Shown: positions 34,152-41,702, counted from the first letter of the stretch. The stretch is 64,000 nt of DNA from Halobacillus sp. A1 (GCF_024189295.1 NZ_JAIZEN010000012.1:1-64000), one strand, 5' to 3'. Program-made: numbers and translations. Notes: generated by a model from the letters alone, not told the origin.

Positions 34152-34207
34152 GACTTCGGTGCCTATCTCGTTCTGCTAAAGTTATAACGAAGCAGGACAA
34201 GGCACCC
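34152..34207. repeat. GGTGCCTG-type inverted repeat, copy 2
   Basis: CGGTGCCTATCTCGTTC, CTGCTAAAGTTATAACG and AAGCAGGACAAGGCACC, matching copy 1 in order and spacing with some substitutions. Confidence 0.7.
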
Positions 34208-34247
34208 TTCTTTATGATGGTCCCAGTACAGTGTGGTACAAGAACCA

Positions 34248-34793
34248 TCATCCGTGCGATCCCAGGGTGTTTCTCATATCAAACAGTACTTCAATCAATG
34301 ACTTATGATAAGGGATAAATAAACCTTCTGAAATCATATCGACAATGTCTTCCTTTGATGCCCACTTTACCTGCTTCACTTCTTCAGTCGGCAGTGAAAG
34401 GTTTGAGGTTTTCAAATCGTTTTCTATGAGATAATAATCATCAAAACCATTTTCAAAGTTAACGGTTAGAGAAGGGCGTCTATTTCTAAGATTAAGTACA
34501 TAGCCGATTTCTTCTTTAACCTCCCTTTCAGCTGCTTGTTGACTAGTCTCATTTGCTATAGCACTGCCTCCTACGGTAATGTCCCACAAGTCTTTCCAAT
34601 CTTCCTTATCAGGCTGTCGCTGTTGAATCAGCATTTGTCCAAGTTGATTAAATATACACACATGGATTACTAAATGATAAGCACCTGGTTTAAATGTATC
34701 CCCCCGGTTCATTTGTTTGCCGGTTAAATTTCTATCCCTATCGTAAACATCCCACGCTTCCAATCTCCCACCCCTTAAAACTGTCTTGTTCAT
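34248..34793 (-). CDS. Nudix hydrolase, IDI-like subgroup
   Basis: A 181-residue Nudix hydrolase. The Nudix box is intact: GGSAIANETSQQAAEREVKE followed by EIGY. The N-terminal WDVYDRDRNLTGKQMNRGD and YHLVIHVCIFNQLGQMLIQQ match Bacillus Nudix proteins related to isopentenyl-diphosphate isomerase folds. Substrate cannot be predicted. Single gene. Confidence 0.85.
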   Translation of the reverse strand: MNKTVLRGGRLEAWDVYDRDRNLTGKQMNRGDTFKPGAYHLVIHVCIFNQLGQMLIQQRQPDKEDWKDLWDITVGGSAIANETSQQAAEREVKEEIGYVLNLRNRRPSLTVNFENGFDDYYLIENDLKTSNLSLPTEEVKQVKWASKEDIVDMISEGLFIPYHKSLIEVLFDMRNTLGSHG

Positions 34794-34876
34794 TTAAACT
34801 TTGCCGAATTGATTCACTCCCAATTAAACTAGGGTACGAACCATTGCAGGCGATAGTTCAATAGGTGTTAAATGAA

Positions 34877-35056
34877 TTAGTGCGTAGTTTTTGTGAAATA
34901 TTTATATAAACTTACTACTCCTACAAGAATTAGAACGGTCAAAGCGACACCATAAAAAATCGACTTAAAAGTGGAACTTAGTGAATTTATACTGCTTACC
35001 ATTGCAGAGCCTAGAACAAAAAATAATACCACTGCCAACAATAAATTATTTTTCAT
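34877..35056 (-). CDS. Small two-span membrane protein (59 aa)
   Basis: A 59-residue protein with two hydrophobic helices (NLLLAVVLFFVLGSAMV and VALTVLILVGVVSLYKYF). It lies 19 bases after the XRE gene at 35076 and is probably the third gene of that operon. Not recognised. Confidence 0.55.
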   Translation of the reverse strand: MKNNLLLAVVLFFVLGSAMVSSINSLSSTFKSIFYGVALTVLILVGVVSLYKYFTKTTH

Positions 35057-35075
35057 GTATTTCTGTCCTTTTTAA

Positions 35076-35270
35076 TTAGTTTTTAAAAACATTATCCACA
35101 GTTGTATTAAGAACTGCTGCTATTTTAAATGCAAGCTGCAAGGTAGGATCATACCTGTCATTTTCTATAGCGTTAATTGTCTGGCGTGATACTTTACATT
35201 TTTTTGCTAGCATACCTTGGGTTAATCCTGCGCTTTTCCGCAGTTCAAAAATTTTATTTTGCATTTCCAC
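35076..35270 (-). CDS. XRE-family HTH regulator
   Basis: A 64-residue Cro/C1-type repressor (KIFELRKSAGLTQGMLAKKC, VSRQTINAIENDRYDPTLQL, AAVLNTTVDNVF), the compact single-domain form. Its start (GTG 35270, or ATG 35264) lies within the end of the upstream membrane gene, so the two are translationally coupled. Such HTH-membrane pairs usually regulate their own operon. Confidence 0.85.
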   Translation of the reverse strand: MEMQNKIFELRKSAGLTQGMLAKKCKVSRQTINAIENDRYDPTLQLAFKIAAVLNTTVDNVFKN

Positions 35271-35595
35271 TTAACCGTCTACTATAAATTAGATAATATA
35301 CAAAATAGCTTCCAATCAGTAGTAATAAGTAAAATAGCTCTGGATGATTGAACGGAGCATTTTTTAGAAAACCTGTTCTTAAGTCGAAAAAATTAAAAAC
35401 AATGTTTATAAAAAATACGATTAATAGGAACGTCCAGCTTCCTACAATTGCTTTTTGTTTTATGTATTGAGATCGTTCATCGTCACTTTTATTAACACCT
35501 CCAAACTCCTCACCCCCAGTAAGCCGGCCAATAAACATAAATATAAATATCCCGACTAAAATAGAAACAGCCCATTCGATTCCCAATAATATCAC
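35254..35595 (-). CDS. Membrane protein paired with an XRE regulator
   Basis: A 113-residue membrane protein with about three spans (WAVSILVGIFIFMFIG, WTFLLIVFFINIVFNFF, LFYLLLLIGSYFVYYLIY) and a hydrophilic loop GGVNKSDDERSQYIKQKA. The D-ER-QYIK pattern followed by spans resembles DUF2178/DUF3796-type proteins, which are regularly encoded next to small XRE regulators. It overlaps the XRE gene by 17 bases. Confidence 0.65.
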   Translation of the reverse strand: MILLGIEWAVSILVGIFIFMFIGRLTGGEEFGGVNKSDDERSQYIKQKAIVGSWTFLLIVFFINIVFNFFDLRTGFLKNAPFNHPELFYLLLLIGSYFVYYLIYSRRLSGNAK

Positions 35596-35760
35596 CTCTT
35601 TAATATGTAAAAAGATCTTTACACTTCCAAAATATCACAGCATAACCAATTATGTCAAAAGTTCTTTACATCGATTTCTTGATGAGACTATTTTATTTTT
35701 TATGGAACCTTCAATCTTAGAGGAAAATTATTTACTAAGATAGATTCGCGTTAAAAAAGA

Positions 35761-35818
35761 AAAGCGGTTATCTATTATTAGATAACCGCTCCAGTTATGT
35801 GAAGACTTAATACCAAGT
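35761..35818 (-). repeat. Cassette-boundary element, copy 1
   Basis: Perfect hairpin GCGGTTATCT / AGATAACCGC, then CCAGTTATGTGAAGACTTAA. It has the usual plan of hairpin, CCAGTTA, then AAGACT arm, read on the plus strand. First copy of the array. Confidence 0.7.
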
Positions 35819-35827
35819 AAACTCGCT

Positions 35828-36025
35828 TTAAGTATCTTCTTTACTTCTTTGAAAATTAAACGAATGAAGAGAAATTCGGACTAAATCATAGGCATATGCA
35901 AGGAACAATAGATCTGCAATTACTGTTCTCAAAACTTCACGCTTCTTGAAATTACCCAGAGGAGCTTGCTGATATTTAGTTTTGTCGCTTAGTCCGTAAG
36001 TAATAAACATAAAGATAAGATGCAA
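35828..36025 (-). CDS. Possible overlapping or frameshifted small protein
   Basis: A 65-residue frame overlapping the 3' end of the next gene by 50 bases. The non-overlapping part (KKREVLRTVIADLLFLAYAY, DLVRISLHSF) looks protein-like, but no clear ribosome site is seen. It may be a continuation of the upstream membrane gene after a frameshift, or spurious. Confidence 0.25.
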   Translation of the reverse strand: MHLIFMFITYGLSDKTKYQQAPLGNFKKREVLRTVIADLLFLAYAYDLVRISLHSFNFQRSKEDT

Positions 36026-36389
36026 GAAAACAAACGAAGACTATTCCTCCTACGAGTATTCCAGCACCCAAATCACCTGTAAAGGTAACTAAGACTCCAA
36101 AACCGATGGCAATAAATGTACTCACAACTATTGAAATGATTAATCCTTTTTTGGGGGAATTTTTACTCGATTCATGATCTACACTAATGCTCATGGATAA
36201 ATATGCAGATACGACACCTGTAAGAATCAAAACATACCATACTGGATTATCTGTCATACTATCCATTCCTTTAGTGACCAGGTCAAATCCCAATATACCG
36301 ATGATTCCAATGGTTTGAACCAAAAATAAAACCCTTATATTTTCTAAGTTTTTCAATTTCAATCGTTCATCCGTTATTTTTTTCATCAT
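35976..36389 (-). CDS. Membrane protein paired with an XRE regulator (second pair)
   Basis: A 137-residue membrane protein: cytosolic start ITDERLKLKNLENIRVLFLV, then four hydrophobic spans ending in YLYVYYLRTKRQN. The DERLK start and span arrangement match proteins typically encoded with compact XRE regulators (DUF2178/DUF3796-like). It overlaps the XRE gene by 4 bases. Confidence 0.65.
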   Translation of the reverse strand: MMKKITDERLKLKNLENIRVLFLVQTIGIIGILGFDLVTKGMDSMTDNPVWYVLILTGVVSAYLSMSISVDHESSKNSPKKGLIISIVVSTFIAIGFGVLVTFTGDLGAGILVGGIVFVCFLASYLYVYYLRTKRQN

Positions 36390-36595
36390 TTCGTCCGCTC
36401 CTCCTTATCCACCCAGAATAGTTCATCCAGTGACTTTTGAACGACGTCACAAATCGAAAGACATAATTTTAAAGTAGGATTATACTTCCCTTTTTCTATT
36501 AAACTAATGGTTTGACGGGTGACACCTATTTTTTCAGCTAATTGCTGCTGGGTTAAATCCACCTGAATACGAGCTATCTTTACGTTATTTTTCAC
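36386..36595 (-). CDS. XRE-family HTH regulator (second pair)
   Basis: A 69-residue Cro/C1-type regulator (VKIARIQVDLTQQQLAEKIG, VTRQTISLIEKGKYNPTLKL, CDVVQKSLDELFW). A GTG start follows GGAGGG. Its stop overlaps the start of the membrane protein gene (ATGA). This pair resembles the pair at 35.1-35.6 kb, but lies inside the repeat-bounded array. Confidence 0.85.
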   Translation of the reverse strand: MKNNVKIARIQVDLTQQQLAEKIGVTRQTISLIEKGKYNPTLKLCLSICDVVQKSLDELFWVDKEERTK

Positions 36596-36749
36596 CTATA
36601 TAATCCCTCCTACCCTTCAACTGTAACATATAGTTTACATTATTCAATATATAAATTACAAACCACCCATAAAAATGACGCTAATCTTTTGATGAGAGAA
36701 GCGTCATTTCAGAAGAGATCATATGGTTTACTCCACGGAAAGGACCTAT

Positions 36750-36818
36750 TAAGCAATATTGAGCGCAAAGCTTATTACGCTAAAGCCCCCGTTAAAGTAA
36801 GACTTGAAATCAAGATAG
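36750..36818 (-). repeat. Cassette-boundary element, copy 2
   Basis: AAGCAATATTGAGCGC, then AAAGCCCCCGTTAAAGTAAG and ACTTGAAATCAAGATA. It ends 17 bases before the next stop codon. Confidence 0.75.
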
Positions 36819-36834
36819 TATTTATATTTACCTA

Positions 36835-37017
36835 CTATTTCTTAGGCGAGTGTTTATTTTCTACAATTTTAGATACCCCCGTAAGAAGCAACCCAATAGT
36901 AGCAATAATATAAGAAAAAAAATTACTCCCATTTAATTCATTATTCATAATAGCTAAAGCTAGACCTCCAACTACAAACATTAAGAATCCCAGCCAAAAT
37001 AATTTTCTATGTATCAT
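36835..37017 (-). CDS. Cassette gene: small two-span membrane protein (60 aa)
   Basis: A 60-residue protein (MIHRKLFWLGFLMFVVGGLA, then SYIIATIGLLLTGVSKIV). GGAGG lies 6-7 bases before the ATG at 37017; the longer frame to 37134 lacks support. It is alone between two boundary elements. Not recognised. Confidence 0.6.
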   Translation of the reverse strand: MIHRKLFWLGFLMFVVGGLALAIMNNELNGSNFFSYIIATIGLLLTGVSKIVENKHSPKK

Positions 37018-37086
37018 ACTACACCTCCAGCAACGAATACCCTTAAAATCCTCTATTATAAAGGACATAAGAGTCCCTATCATCTT

Positions 37087-37128
37087 TATTGAACAATAGC
37101 CCCAATTAGCGAAAGACTTGAAAATAAA
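37087..37128 (-). repeat. Cassette-boundary element, copy 3
   Basis: TTATTGAACAATAGCCCCAA, TTAGCGAAAGACTTGAAAAT. The interval to copy 4 is only about 75 bases and holds no frame. Confidence 0.7.
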
Positions 37129-37201
37129 ATCCATTTAAAGCCCTCCTTGCACAAATAACATTACCCTATAAACGACGTACCAGTGGCATCAGTCAAAGTT
37201 T

Positions 37202-37248
37202 TCTATTGAAGAATAGCCCCAGATTATGTAAGACTTGAATTCAAGATA
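37202..37248 (-). repeat. Cassette-boundary element, copy 4
   Basis: TCTATTGAAGAATAGCCCCA, GATTATGTAAGACTTGAA, TTCAAGATAAT. One of the best conserved copies. Confidence 0.8.
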
Positions 37249-37330
37249 ATTTCACCTTTTATTATGTTTAATTTTCCAATTCATCCTTATTCTTGATAAC
37301 ATAAAAGATAATAAGAAAGGGGTTGCTTAT

Positions 37331-37612
37331 ATCACACAATTAACTAAAACTACGAAAGTTTTAATTGGAATAAGCATCTTACTACTTATTCCTGGATTTT
37401 TATCATTTTTTGGTATAGATACTATACCGCCAGGGTACTTTTTCCTAGCATTAGCCGCGACGCATTTTTCTCTTGCTTTTGAGTTTAAAAGAAACGATCA
37501 CGAACACGCCACTTTTATGATATGGACGTGTATTGGGGCAACCGTGATGTTTTTGTTCGCTGGTCTCTTTGACTTAGGTATCCATTATAATCTTATACTT
37601 TTTATCTTTTAA
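37331..37612 (+). CDS. Cassette gene: membrane protein with an apparent AUC start
   Basis: A 93-residue frame with three or four membrane spans (VLIGISILLLIPGFLSFFGI, YFFLALAATHFSLAF, MIWTCIGATVMFLFAGLF). No ATG, GTG or TTG exists at its 5' end, but AAAGGGG lies 8 bases before an ATC codon at 37331, exactly where a start belongs. Either AUC initiates or the start codon is mutated and the gene is silent. It is the only plus-strand cassette gene in this part of the array. Confidence 0.5.
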   Translation: MTQLTKTTKVLIGISILLLIPGFLSFFGIDTIPPGYFFLALAATHFSLAFEFKRNDHEHATFMIWTCIGATVMFLFAGLFDLGIHYNLILFIF

Positions 37613-37647
37613 TATTTGCTATATTTAGAGTAAGAGGTGATGAATTC

Positions 37648-37694
37648 TCTATCGAGCAATCGCCCCAGTTAGCTGAATATTCGAATTCAAGATA
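37648..37694 (-). repeat. Cassette-boundary element, copy 5
   Basis: CTATCGAGCAATCGCCCCAG, TTAGCTGAATATTCGAATTC, AAGATAA. The arm differs slightly from AAGACT. Confidence 0.75.
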
Positions 37695-37771
37695 AATCTT
37701 TCTTGTGTTGCTCAATTCACATTATCGTGAAACTATGTATTTTACTTTGTATTCGTTGTATCCCTCTCGTC

Positions 37772-37858
37772 TTATTTTCGAAAAGTTAAGAATACAGCTA
37801 TTGTAAATATTATAAAGAAAACAAGACCAATTCCAATCAGTATATTCATTAAACTCAT
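37772..37858 (-). CDS. Cassette gene: tiny membrane peptide (28 aa)
   Basis: MSLMNILIGIGLVFFIIFTI, then AVFLTFRK: a single membrane helix with basic end. GGGGGAGAGG lies upstream of the ATG. It fills one interval between boundary elements, which argues that it is a real cassette payload. Confidence 0.45.
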   Translation of the reverse strand: MSLMNILIGIGLVFFIIFTIAVFLTFRK

Positions 37859-37985
37859 AACGTTCCTCTCCCCCTCACAGACCCTTTTTATTTAGTTATT
37901 TCAATTTCCTTTTAGTTACCACATATATAGTTCAAATTATTTCAAAATGGATCCAGAAACTCAATCTTTAGTTGCAAACATTAGA

Positions 37986-38042
37986 GGGCTTATCTATGTT
38001 GCAGATAAGCCCCATTATGCGGAAAACTCAGTTTCAAGATAT
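37986..38042 (-). repeat. Cassette-boundary element, copy 6
   Basis: Perfect hairpin GGGCTTATCT / AGATAAGCCC, then CATTATGCGGAAAACTCAG and TTTCAAGATA. It ends three bases before the stop codon of the next gene. Confidence 0.8.
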
Positions 38043-38044
38043 TT

Positions 38045-38467
38045 TTAATCTTCTTTAATACCTGCCCCCGTTCCTAATACGTTAATGATTAGTAGATAAA
38101 AAGGATAAATGAATACGGCAAACATCATTGCAAATCCAGCTCCTGCTCCAGGTTCGTGTCCTGGATAATTAACGGGAAACAGATTAGCAAATATAAAATT
38201 AAAAAGAATAAAATACGGAAGCCAAAGAATAATTGACCAAAAAGAGGACTTTCTTTTATCCATCCATTTTTTAACTACCTTAAAAAGTAAGAAACTGAAG
38301 ATAATAAAACCAATAATATAAAGGACTGTTACCAATTTCATTACAACATCTTGATTCAAACTAAATAAATCACTAATTTCATATACATTCAGCCCAAGTT
38401 CAACGGCTAAGAACAATACAAAAGCATTTAATATGCTAAATAAGTTTATTTTCAAAAATATATTCAT
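38045..38467 (-). CDS. Cassette gene: polytopic membrane protein
   Basis: A 140-residue membrane protein with four spans (FSILNAFVLFLAVELGL, VTVLYIIGFIIFSFLLF, SIILWLPYFILFNFIFANLF, GFAMMFAVFIYPFYLLIINV). GAAAGGGGG precedes the ATG. Not recognised. Confidence 0.6.
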   Translation of the reverse strand: MNIFLKINLFSILNAFVLFLAVELGLNVYEISDLFSLNQDVVMKLVTVLYIIGFIIFSFLLFKVVKKWMDKRKSSFWSIILWLPYFILFNFIFANLFPVNYPGHEPGAGAGFAMMFAVFIYPFYLLIINVLGTGAGIKED

Positions 38468-38488
38468 TCAATCCCCCTTTCATATTAT

Positions 38489-38530
38489 TAAGCAACTGCC
38501 CCAGTTAAAGGAAGACTTGAATTCAATATA
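38489..38530 (-). repeat. Cassette-boundary element, copy 7
   Basis: TTAAGCAACTGCCCCAGTTA, AAGGAAGACTTGAATTCAAT. Confidence 0.75.
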
Positions 38531-38582
38531 TACTAAGCAAATTTTCAACCAACGCTCTCTTTAGTGAAGAAGAAAATATAGC

Positions 38583-38921
38583 TTAAACTGTTAATCTTTT
38601 TTGCTTAGGATTTTTCGGAACAATTGTAAATTTGGCGATGAAAAGAATTGTAAGGAAAATAAAACAACTAGCACTGGTATTATTGCTTGTAATTATGCTT
38701 GACTGCATAAATTGCATTGAAACTACTAGGTTTAATACAAATGAAATCAAAAACCCAGCCATTGCAATACTTGTTAGATAATTTCCAAGTAATGACCTTT
38801 TGTAATCTACTGTTTTGTCTGAATTTAGGAGATCAAGAGTATGTTTTGTTTGTCTAACTAAGGCATAAACAAACCCGATAATTAGCAACCCCACTCCTAG
38901 ATAACCAATTAGCTCATTCAT
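38583..38921 (-). CDS. Cassette gene: membrane protein, unknown
   Basis: A 112-residue protein with three hydrophobic segments (LIGYLGVGLLIIGFVYALV, SIAMAGFLISFVLNLVVSM, SASCFIFLTILFIAKFTIV) and a basic tail. AAGAGGGTG precedes the ATG. Single gene between elements 7 and 8. Not recognised. Confidence 0.55.
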   Translation of the reverse strand: MNELIGYLGVGLLIIGFVYALVRQTKHTLDLLNSDKTVDYKRSLLGNYLTSIAMAGFLISFVLNLVVSMQFMQSSIITSNNTSASCFIFLTILFIAKFTIVPKNPKQKRLTV

Positions 38922-39029
38922 AATTTATTCACCCTCTTACATAACTAATTTTAATACTAACATTTATTAACTAACCTGATTCTTCAAATTAAAAGCTATA
39001 TGTAGATACCCTTATTCTTATGTGAATAA

Positions 39030-39086
39030 GGCGACTACTCTTTTGAGCAATCGCCCCAGTTAGTTGAAGTTTCGGAATCGAGATAT
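39030..39086 (-). repeat. Cassette-boundary element, copy 8
   Basis: GGCGACTACTC / GAGCAATCGCC hairpin, then CCAGTTAGTTGAAGTTTCGG and AATCGAGATAT. A second small hairpin CTTATTC / GAATAAG abuts it at 39011-39030. Confidence 0.8.
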
Positions 39087-39246
39087 CTTCGAAGAATACG
39101 TGTACCTACACTCACCGTTAGTACAATTCAAATTGTTAGATTTTTCAATTATATCATTACATTCCTTTTAAGAAATCTATCTTTCTAAAGTCTTTGTTAT
39201 TATCAAGATAATTTGACTAGATAACTTTCGCAGCTAGTACATCAAA

Positions 39247-39825
39247 TTAAAATAGATATAAACTCAACAAGATTCCAATCATAAAACCAACCACATGGGA
39301 AACAAATCCACCCAAGCCAATTAAGTTTCCTAAAATTGAATAGAAAATAATATAGTTTGTTTTCCAAGTTCCTAATTGGAGATTGAATAATTCAGGAGTT
39401 TGTAAAAACAGATAAAATATACAGCCTACCAATGCAAATATTCCTGGAGAAGCTCCTGTTCCCTTATTAAATGAAGTCAATATAGAAAATAATAAGGAAA
39501 CCATCAAATTTCCGATTGCGTAAATGAGCAGAAACATAAAACTTCCAATTTTGTTTTCTAACACTAATCCGACGAAATAAATACCAAAAACGTTTCCCAC
39601 AAGATGAATTATATTCAAATGAAAGTATGGCGCAGTAATGAGCCGGTACCATTCTCCCTTTCTCATGTTGTCAAAACTTTTCCCTGTGCCCCACTCAGAC
39701 AATTTATCGCTCCATATTCTATCTGTACAAAAAATAACTATGTAAATAATTAATAAAGTAAGTGTCACAGGAGGTGTATCTAATATGGCGATGTTCTCAA
39801 CTTCCTTTCTAAAAGTGATACTCAA
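39247..39825 (-). CDS. Cassette gene: rhomboid-family intramembrane protease
   Basis: A 192-residue rhomboid (S54) protein with about six spans. Diagnostic positions are present: YFHLNIIHLVGNVFGIYFVG (HxxGN helix), the Ser in GTGASPGIFALVGCIF (GxS active-site loop, with Pro where Gly or Ala is usual) and the catalytic His in GGFVSHVVGFMIGILLS. It should cleave membrane proteins within the bilayer. A TTG start follows AAGAAGG. It is a single gene between boundary elements, unrelated to its neighbours. Confidence 0.85.
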   Translation of the reverse strand: MSITFRKEVENIAILDTPPVTLTLLIIYIVIFCTDRIWSDKLSEWGTGKSFDNMRKGEWYRLITAPYFHLNIIHLVGNVFGIYFVGLVLENKIGSFMFLLIYAIGNLMVSLLFSILTSFNKGTGASPGIFALVGCIFYLFLQTPELFNLQLGTWKTNYIIFYSILGNLIGLGGFVSHVVGFMIGILLSLYLF

Positions 39826-39895
39826 AATTTATTTTCCTTCTTATCTTTTTACTTTACCCCCCCTATATACCGCTATTATGGTGACTACACTTACC

Positions 39896-39937
39896 CGAGT
39901 ATCGCCCCATATACATTAAGATTTGAAGCCGAGATAA
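39896..39937 (-). repeat. Cassette-boundary element, copy 9
   Basis: CCGAGTATCGCCCCATATAC, ATTAAGATTTGAAGCCGAGA. More degenerate in the arm. Confidence 0.7.
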
Positions 39938-39971
39938 ATTAAACAAAGAGGTTCATTTTATGTAGAATTTA

Positions 39972-40175
39972 TTATTTATTTTTCTTCTTCGTAGAGTAAA
40001 TTTGTAAGTAACAAAATAAGGTAGCTATAACAACCGCACTTATCCGTTCTGCTAAACTGTAATCAAAAATTGGCCCCAACATTAAAATTACTCCGGTAAG
40101 AAAAATGGGTGGTCCCAATATTTTTAGAATAATCAACATATCACCCTTCGTCACCTCACCTTTAAAGGTCTTCAA
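39972..40175 (-). CDS. Cassette gene: small two-span membrane protein
   Basis: Up to 67 residues, with two hydrophobic helices (MLIILKILGPPIFLTGVILM and AVVIATLFCYLQIYS) and a basic end. The TTG at 40175 has no clear ribosome site; the ATG at 40139 follows GAAGGGTG and may be the true start (55 residues). Not recognised. Confidence 0.5.
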   Translation of the reverse strand: MKTFKGEVTKGDMLIILKILGPPIFLTGVILMLGPIFDYSLAERISAVVIATLFCYLQIYSTKKKNK

Positions 40176-40213
40176 TTAAACTCACCGAAGCAGTAAAAAG
40201 ATAGCAATTTCAT

Positions 40214-40257
40214 TATTAAAGAATCACCCAAGTTCTATAAGATTTGATTTCAAGATA
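40214..40257 (-). repeat. Cassette-boundary element, copy 10
   Basis: TTAAAGAATCACCCAAGTTC, TATAAGATTTGATTTCAAGA. Confidence 0.7.
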
Positions 40258-40293
40258 AGTTGCAAAAGAACTTTAACTTTTATATCCATTTAA

Positions 40294-40629
40294 TCATCCA
40301 TCTTCTTTAAACTGATGGTAACTTCCACCTTCTCTCTTTACGATAATAACTTTATTACTCTCAACTGCTAAAAAAATTCCTTCTCCAACTTCTAAAATAT
40401 TTGATGAGTAATTTGTTTTCGGCGTTCCTTCTATCTCTACTTTCTTATTAACTTCCCCAATTTTTTCTCCGACTGTAAATTCATTATTCTCAATTTCACC
40501 TTGCCACGTGTACTCCTCTCCATCAACCATTAAAATTCCTGCATATGGACCTTCTTCTACTGATTTATTACAACCAATTAACATAAGAAAAACAGATATT
40601 AGTGAGTATAATAAGACTTTTCGATACAT
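40294..40629 (-). CDS. Cassette gene: small lipoprotein
   Basis: A 111-residue predicted lipoprotein: signal peptide with lipobox LMLIGC (Cys 20), mature part beginning NKSVEEGPYAGILMVDGEEY and rich in short beta-like segments. The ribosome site AAAGGGGGCGAT is formed by the boundary element itself, which begins two bases upstream of the ATG. Function unknown; small surface or periplasmic-side protein. Confidence 0.65.
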   Translation of the reverse strand: MYRKVLLYSLISVFLMLIGCNKSVEEGPYAGILMVDGEEYTWQGEIENNEFTVGEKIGEVNKKVEIEGTPKTNYSSNILEVGEGIFLAVESNKVIIVKREGGSYHQFKEDG

Positions 40630-40630
40630 T

Positions 40631-40669
40631 GTATCGCCCCCTTTACATGAAGACTCGAAACTGAGGTAA
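40631..40669 (-). repeat. Cassette-boundary element, copy 11
   Basis: TGTATCGCCCCCTTTACATG, AAGACTCGAAACTGAGGTA. On the gene strand its GGGGGCGAT core serves as Shine-Dalgarno of the lipoprotein gene. Confidence 0.75.
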
Positions 40670-40746
40670 AGGTTACTTTAAATTATTTAACCCTATTTTT
40701 TGAAGGATTCAAATAAGCAAAAAACTGAATTCTTTTAGTTTTTTGC

Positions 40747-41577
40747 TTAATCTAAATCCAAGAAGAAATTAACAAAATCTCTTCCGAATTTAGACACTTC
40801 AAAGTTATCCTTAGATTTGAGCTTAGGTTCCTTTAGTTTCGGAAGAGATCGTTTGTGTTTTGGATTTGTTAGCTTTTCTAAGTAAGAGTATAATTCTTTA
40901 AACCTTTTTGAAATTTCTTCTAGATCAGAGTAAATATTTAAGTCTGTTCGGGTTGTTAATACACCAATTCTATTAAGATTATGACGGACTGCCTCATATT
41001 GCTCGTAACTTAGTCCATGTCTTTCCATTACATCTTGGTATGACTCTCTATTTGCGTGGTCAAGAACATAACGAGAAGAGTACATTAATTTTAATACTGC
41101 TATATCCACCATTCTTAATTCTTTCAAAACATCATAATAAGTAAGTAAAAAATCGTCTGATATTTGTTCATGTTGTGTAACGTTCACAAAGCCATTAACC
41201 ATATAAGCTATTTTTTCATCTTGTTGTTCATCTATGACATAATCCATAATAAAGGCTAATAGTTGATCTATTTTTTCTTTTTGTTTATCCGTCTTTTCTT
41301 CCATATTCATATTGACTTCTTCGATCTTTGCGTACAACTCTTCAGTAAAAACAACGATATTTCTTTCAAATCGAGCACGTTTATATCCTTGAACAGCTCC
41401 AGAAACAACAGGGACAAGTGAACTTGCCGAATCAACAATAATGTCTCCTACCATACTACTGATAGAATCTTTTGCTACATTTCCAGCTGCACTACTTCCC
41501 GCATTTATTATAGAATCAATTGTAAATCCTTTACCTGTACTTTTTAAATCTTCTCTTTTATTCTCTTTCAATAGCAA
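40747..41577 (-). CDS. Cassette gene: hypothetical with glycine-zipper-like N-terminus
   Basis: A 276-residue protein. Residues ~20-65 are small-residue-rich and amphipathic (SIINAGSSAAGNVAKDSISS, VGDIIVDSASSLVPVVSGAV), as in proteins that insert into membranes or form pores. A helical region follows (coiled-coil-like near 80-115), then a winged-helix-like stretch (VMERHGLSYEQYEAVRHNLN, RIGVLTTRTDLNIYSD). The TTG at 41571 has better spacing to GGGTGA than that at 41577. Not recognised; a defence or stress role is a guess from location only. Confidence 0.5.
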   Translation of the reverse strand: MLLKENKREDLKSTGKGFTIDSIINAGSSAAGNVAKDSISSMVGDIIVDSASSLVPVVSGAVQGYKRARFERNIVVFTEELYAKIEEVNMNMEEKTDKQKEKIDQLLAFIMDYVIDEQQDEKIAYMVNGFVNVTQHEQISDDFLLTYYDVLKELRMVDIAVLKLMYSSRYVLDHANRESYQDVMERHGLSYEQYEAVRHNLNRIGVLTTRTDLNIYSDLEEISKRFKELYSYLEKLTNPKHKRSLPKLKEPKLKSKDNFEVSKFGRDFVNFFLDLD

Positions 41578-41659
41578 TCACCCTAATTTATTTTTTAAGA
41601 ACACACGTACCATCCAAGTGAGTTAAGTATAGTAATTTCTTCAAATAAGGAACTCTTAT

Positions 41660-41702
41660 ATAAGACACACCCCCAATACTTGAAGGCTCGATTTTGAGAT
41701 AT
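41660..41702 (-). repeat. Cassette-boundary element, copy 12
   Basis: TAAGACACACCCCCAATACT, TGAAGGCTCGATTTTGAGAT. Confidence 0.65.
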
